9,449 nucleotides of DNA from Acholeplasmataceae bacterium (GTDB lineage Bacteria > Bacillota_I > Bacilli_A > Acholeplasmatales > Acholeplasmataceae): positions 28,063 through 37,511 of the forward strand of contig JAQVBA010000005.1 in NCBI GenBank assembly GCA_028690555.1. The letters run 5' to 3'. Below are positions 7,091 to 9,449 of this stretch, piece after piece. The translations under genes were made by a program, and so were the position numbers. Position 1 is the first letter of the stretch, and each line of letters begins with the position of its first letter. The notes under the pieces are model-generated. The model saw nothing but the letters and a program-made list of their open reading frames with translations. It was not told where the DNA came from and ran no database searches.

Positions 7091-8298
7091 AAATCACATC
7101 AGAAATTGGTAAATTAAAAACAGTTTTAGTCCATAGACCAGGAAAAGAATTAGAAAATCTAACACCAGACTTCCTTGAAAAACTGTTATTTGATGATATT
7201 CCTTTTTTAAAGGTTGCCCAAGAGGAACATGATTTTTTTGTCAAAACATTAAGAGATGAAGGTGTTGAAGTTTTATATCTCACAGACTTATTAACAGAAG
7301 CGCTCAAAGCGCATCCTGAAGTTTATGATCATTTCATCAATTCGTTTATTGAAGAATCAAAAATAAAATCAAAAACGATTAAAACAGCATTGTTTCAATA
7401 CTTTAAACAACTAGATACGCATGATATGATATTGAAAATGATTGAAGGGGTACGTACCCATGAAATCAACATACCGAAGAAACAATCCATCATGGATATG
7501 CTGGAAGATGAATACCCATTTTATACCGATCCAATTCCTAATTTGCTTTTTCAAAGAGATCCATTTTCTACGATAGGACAAGGTGTTTGTATTGGTAAAA
7601 TGTCAACACTTGCAAGACAAAGAGAAACGTTATTTTCTGAATATATCATTAATTATCATCCAAGATTCAAATCATGGAATCCACCCCATTATTATAACCG
7701 TAATGATCGATATGCAATTGAGGGTGGTGATATTTTAATCTTAAGCGATGAAGTGATTGCTACAGGTATTTCGAATCGAACTGATCCAAGAGCGATTGAA
7801 TATTTGGCTGAAAAAATTTTTGAGTCGAATGAAACATTTAAAACGATTCTTGCATTCAATATTCCTAAAAGTCGAGCATTCATGCATTTAGACACGGTAT
7901 TTACCCAGGTGGATTATGATATTTTTACGATTCATCCAGGCATTGAGGATAAGCTTACTGTATTTGAAATTTCCAAGAAAAATGGAACCATCGATGTGTT
8001 TAAGATTGTTGATAACTTAGATGTCATCTTGATGAAATATTTAAAAAGACCGATTAAACTCATCCGATGTGGTGGTAAAGACTTAATTACAGCAACTAGA
8101 GAACAATGGAATGATGGGGCGAATACACTTTGTGTGTCACCTGGAAAAGTCATCGTCTATGATCGTAATCAAGTGACAAATGATTTATTAAGAAATGCAG
8201 GTGTCACAGTTTTAGAAATTAGTTCAAGCGAACTTTCACGTGGAAGAGGTGGCCCACGTTGCATGACCATGCCACTCATCAGAGAAGATATAGAATAA
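7087..8298 (+). CDS. arcA: Arginine deiminase
   Basis: A 403-residue enzyme that hydrolyses L-arginine to L-citrulline and ammonia, the first step of the arginine deiminase pathway. It belongs to the guanidine-modifying pentein fold and shows the expected active-site series: FQRDP with Asp158, IEGGD with Glu212, HLDTVF with His267, and the C-terminal RGGPRCMTMP with the nucleophile Cys392, which forms the covalent amidino intermediate. CGGKDLITATREQWNDG (near 328-344) is also typical. The family commonly has FTRDP at the first motif; here a glutamine replaces the threonine, which I regard as tolerated variation. The N-terminus (MKITSEIGKLKTVLVHRPG) is standard for the family, so the start is secure. 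It follows alr with a 4-nt overlap, and arcB begins 11 nt after it. No transmembrane or secretion signals were seen. Confidence 0.97.
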   Translation: MKITSEIGKLKTVLVHRPGKELENLTPDFLEKLLFDDIPFLKVAQEEHDFFVKTLRDEGVEVLYLTDLLTEALKAHPEVYDHFINSFIEESKIKSKTIKTALFQYFKQLDTHDMILKMIEGVRTHEINIPKKQSIMDMLEDEYPFYTDPIPNLLFQRDPFSTIGQGVCIGKMSTLARQRETLFSEYIINYHPRFKSWNPPHYYNRNDRYAIEGGDILILSDEVIATGISNRTDPRAIEYLAEKIFESNETFKTILAFNIPKSRAFMHLDTVFTQVDYDIFTIHPGIEDKLTVFEISKKNGTIDVFKIVDNLDVILMKYLKRPIKLIRCGGKDLITATREQWNDGANTLCVSPGKVIVYDRNQVTNDLLRNAGVTVLEISSSELSRGRGGPRCMTMPLIREDIE

Positions 8299-8303
8299 GG
8301 AGA
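8297..8303 (+). promoter_or_regulatory. Ribosome binding site that decides the arcB start
   Basis: AAGGAGA lies across the arcA stop, 6 nt before the ATG at 8310. It favours that start over the in-frame ATG at 8259, which lies inside arcA, has no comparable site and would add 17 residues unlike the family's N-terminus. Confidence 0.8.
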
Positions 8304-8309
8304 ACTTAC

Positions 8310-9329
8310 ATGAACTTAAAAGGAAGACATTTATTAACGTTATTAGATTTTACACCTGAAGAAATTCAATATTTAATTGATTTAGCAGCAAGACTTAAAT
8401 TAGAAAAACAAGAGAATATCGAACACAAAGTTTTATCGAATAAAAATGTAGTTTTATTATTCCAAAAAGATTCAACAAGAACGCGTTGTGCGTTTGAAGT
8501 TGGGGCTTATGATTTAGGAATGAATGCTACTTATATTGGACCTACAGGCTCACAAATGGGTAAAAAAGAATCCGTGAAAGATACGGCGAGAGTATTAGGT
8601 AGAATGTATGATGGTATCGAGTTTAGAGGATACAAACAAAGTGATGTTGAATTACTTGCAGAATTCTCTGGTGTCCCAGTGTGGAATGGATTAACAGACC
8701 AATATCACCCAACGCAAATCTTAGCGGACTTTTTGACGATTCAAGAAAATTTTGGTCAACTAAAGGGAATTAAGTTCACTTATTTTGGTGATGCTCGAAA
8801 TAATATGGGAAATTCTTTAATGATTGGCTGTGCAAAAATGGGAATGCATTTTACTGCAGCTGCACCTAAAGCATTATGGCCAAGAGAAGATTTGATTGAA
8901 ACATGCAATCAAATTGCTAAACAAACAGGAGCAACACTTAAATTCACTGAAGATGCGAATGAAGGCGCTAAAGATGCAGATGTTTTATATACCGATGTGT
9001 GGGTATCTATGGGTGAACCTAAAGAAGTTTGGGAATCAAGAATTAAAGAATTACACCCCTATCAAGTCAATAAAAATTTGATGAATCAAGCAAGTAAAAA
9101 TGCGATCTTTATGCATTGCTTACCAGCATTCCACGGTAATGATACAGAAGTTGGTGCAGATATTGCAGGAACTTTTGGTTCGATTTATGATGCTGTTAAA
9201 GAGGGCGAACTTGAAGTCACAGATGAAGTGATTGAATCGAAACAAAGTGTCGTTTTTGATGAAGCAGAAAATAGAATGCACACGATTAAAGCCGTGATGC
9301 TTGCAAGTCTTGGAGAAGAATATGTCTAG
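8310..9329 (+). CDS. arcB: Ornithine carbamoyltransferase, catabolic
   Basis: A 339-residue transferase that here presumably runs in the catabolic direction: citrulline plus phosphate to ornithine plus carbamoyl phosphate. The carbamoyl-phosphate-binding domain has STRTR (residues 55-59), followed by FEVGAYDLG, and HPTQ (133-136). The ornithine domain has VSMGE (232-236, the SMG loop) and HCLP (269-272). The start at 8310 gives MNLKGRHLLTLLDF, the usual opening of OTCases; an upstream in-frame ATG at 8259 is rejected because it lacks a Shine-Dalgarno and its extension (MHDHATHQRR) is antisense-like low-complexity from another frame of arcA. Catabolic rather than biosynthetic use is inferred from its place between arcA and arcC. 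It overlaps arcC by 8 nt. All active-site motifs are intact. Confidence 0.97.
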   Translation: MNLKGRHLLTLLDFTPEEIQYLIDLAARLKLEKQENIEHKVLSNKNVVLLFQKDSTRTRCAFEVGAYDLGMNATYIGPTGSQMGKKESVKDTARVLGRMYDGIEFRGYKQSDVELLAEFSGVPVWNGLTDQYHPTQILADFLTIQENFGQLKGIKFTYFGDARNNMGNSLMIGCAKMGMHFTAAAPKALWPREDLIETCNQIAKQTGATLKFTEDANEGAKDADVLYTDVWVSMGEPKEVWESRIKELHPYQVNKNLMNQASKNAIFMHCLPAFHGNDTEVGADIAGTFGSIYDAVKEGELEVTDEVIESKQSVVFDEAENRMHTIKAVMLASLGEEYV

Positions 9330-9449
9330 GTATGTTATTTCATTAGGCGGGAATGCATTAGGCAAAAATGCAGATGAGCAAAAAAGATTATTAGTTCATG
9401 TTGCTAAAGCCATTTATCCTCTCATTGAAATGAATCATGACATTGTCAT
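9322..9449 (+). CDS. arcC: Carbamate kinase (3'-truncated by window edge)
   Basis: Only 42 complete codons are present, reading MSRYVISLGGNALGK and onward. SLGGNALG matches the N-terminal phosphate-binding loop of carbamate kinases, and no known alternative fits directly behind arcA-arcB. The enzyme transfers phosphate from carbamoyl phosphate to ADP, giving ATP, ammonia and CO2, the energy-yielding end of the arginine deiminase pathway. The ATG at 9322 overlaps the arcB stop by 8 nt and has GGAG at 9312-9315, 6 nt upstream. The gene is open at the right edge; families members are about 310 residues, so most of it lies outside. Too short for the track of long frames, but well supported by motif and position. 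Confidence 0.9.
   Translation, partial: MSRYVISLGGNALGKNADEQKRLLVHVAKAIYPLIEMNHDIV

Larger units (their letters stand above)
1..9449 (+). other. Arginine/ornithine fermentation operon (partial at both ends)
   Basis: All nine genes run in the same direction: ortB, oraS, oraE, MutL-like, orr, alr, arcA, arcB, arcC. Six junctions overlap (17, 14, 11, 14, 4 and 8 nt) and the other two have gaps of 3 and 11 nt. There is no space between genes for a promoter, terminator or regulatory RNA, so at least this part is most likely one transcript whose promoter lies left of the window and terminator right of it. Base composition and codon use look uniform across all genes, with no sign of a recent junction. 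An internal promoter inside a coding region cannot be ruled out by eye. Confidence 0.85.

Noticed and set aside
7448..7459. Perfect 12-nt palindrome GGGTACGTACCC in arcA
   Set aside because: It lies in the middle of a coding region with no U-run or partner copy noticed; one or two such palindromes are expected by chance in a window of this length.
8259..8309. In-frame upstream start for arcB adding 17 residues
   Set aside because: It lies inside arcA, has no Shine-Dalgarno and gives an N-terminus unlike OTCases; AAGGAGA before the ATG at 8310 supports the shorter form.
9120..9365. Minus-strand 81-codon open frame opposite arcB/arcC
   Set aside because: It is antisense to conserved motifs (HCLP of ArcB, SLGGNALG of ArcC) and has no protein family signature.
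1..9449. Mycoplasma-type code with TGA read as tryptophan
   Set aside because: TGA ends ortB, oraE and alr exactly where the families end and the next gene starts, and tryptophans are TGG.
1..9449. Novel defence, mobile-element or CRISPR-like system
   Set aside because: Every stretch is covered by metabolic genes with intact family motifs; no repeats, transposase, integrase or noncoding gap was seen.

Overview
The window is one continuous block of nine plus-strand genes from an AT-rich, low-GC Gram-positive-type bacterium (Bacillota, or the Acholeplasma/Izemoplasma side of Mycoplasmatota). This placement rests on the A/T-biased third codon positions, purine-rich GGAGG-type ribosome binding sites before most genes, and the clostridial-type amino-acid fermentation genes. 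TGA serves as a stop (for example at the ends of ortB, oraE and alr) and tryptophan is encoded by TGG, so the standard bacterial code applies and UGA-recoding mycoplasmas are excluded. Genus cannot be read from the sequence.

Layout. Positions 1-4965 hold the oxidative ornithine-degradation module: the 3' part of ortB (2-amino-4-ketopentanoate thiolase beta subunit, cut by the left edge), oraS and oraE (the two subunits of adenosylcobalamin/PLP-dependent D-ornithine 4,5-aminomutase) and a MutL/GlmL-family actin-like ATPase, probably the mutase reactivation factor. Positions 4969-7090 hold two PLP racemases in tandem, ornithine racemase (orr) and an alanine-racemase-family protein (alr). Positions 7087-9449 hold the arginine deiminase pathway: arcA, arcB and the first 42 codons of arcC, cut by the right edge.

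How they work together. ArcA turns arginine into citrulline and ammonia. ArcB phosphorolyses citrulline to L-ornithine and carbamoyl phosphate, and ArcC makes ATP from the latter. L-ornithine, which the classical pathway exports, can here be racemised to D-ornithine by Orr, rearranged to 2,4-diaminopentanoate by OraSE, oxidised by Ord (expected upstream, not in the window) and cleaved by OrtAB to acetyl-CoA plus alanine. The known thiolase product is D-alanine, so the alr gene plausibly converts it to L-alanine. The block thus reads as a complete arginine-to-acetyl-CoA-plus-alanine route.

Genes overlap by 4-17 nt or are separated by 3-11 nt, so the window has no room for an internal promoter, terminator or RNA gene between genes. 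No mobile element, CRISPR array, tRNA or rRNA was seen. All enzyme families are known; the interest lies in how they are combined.
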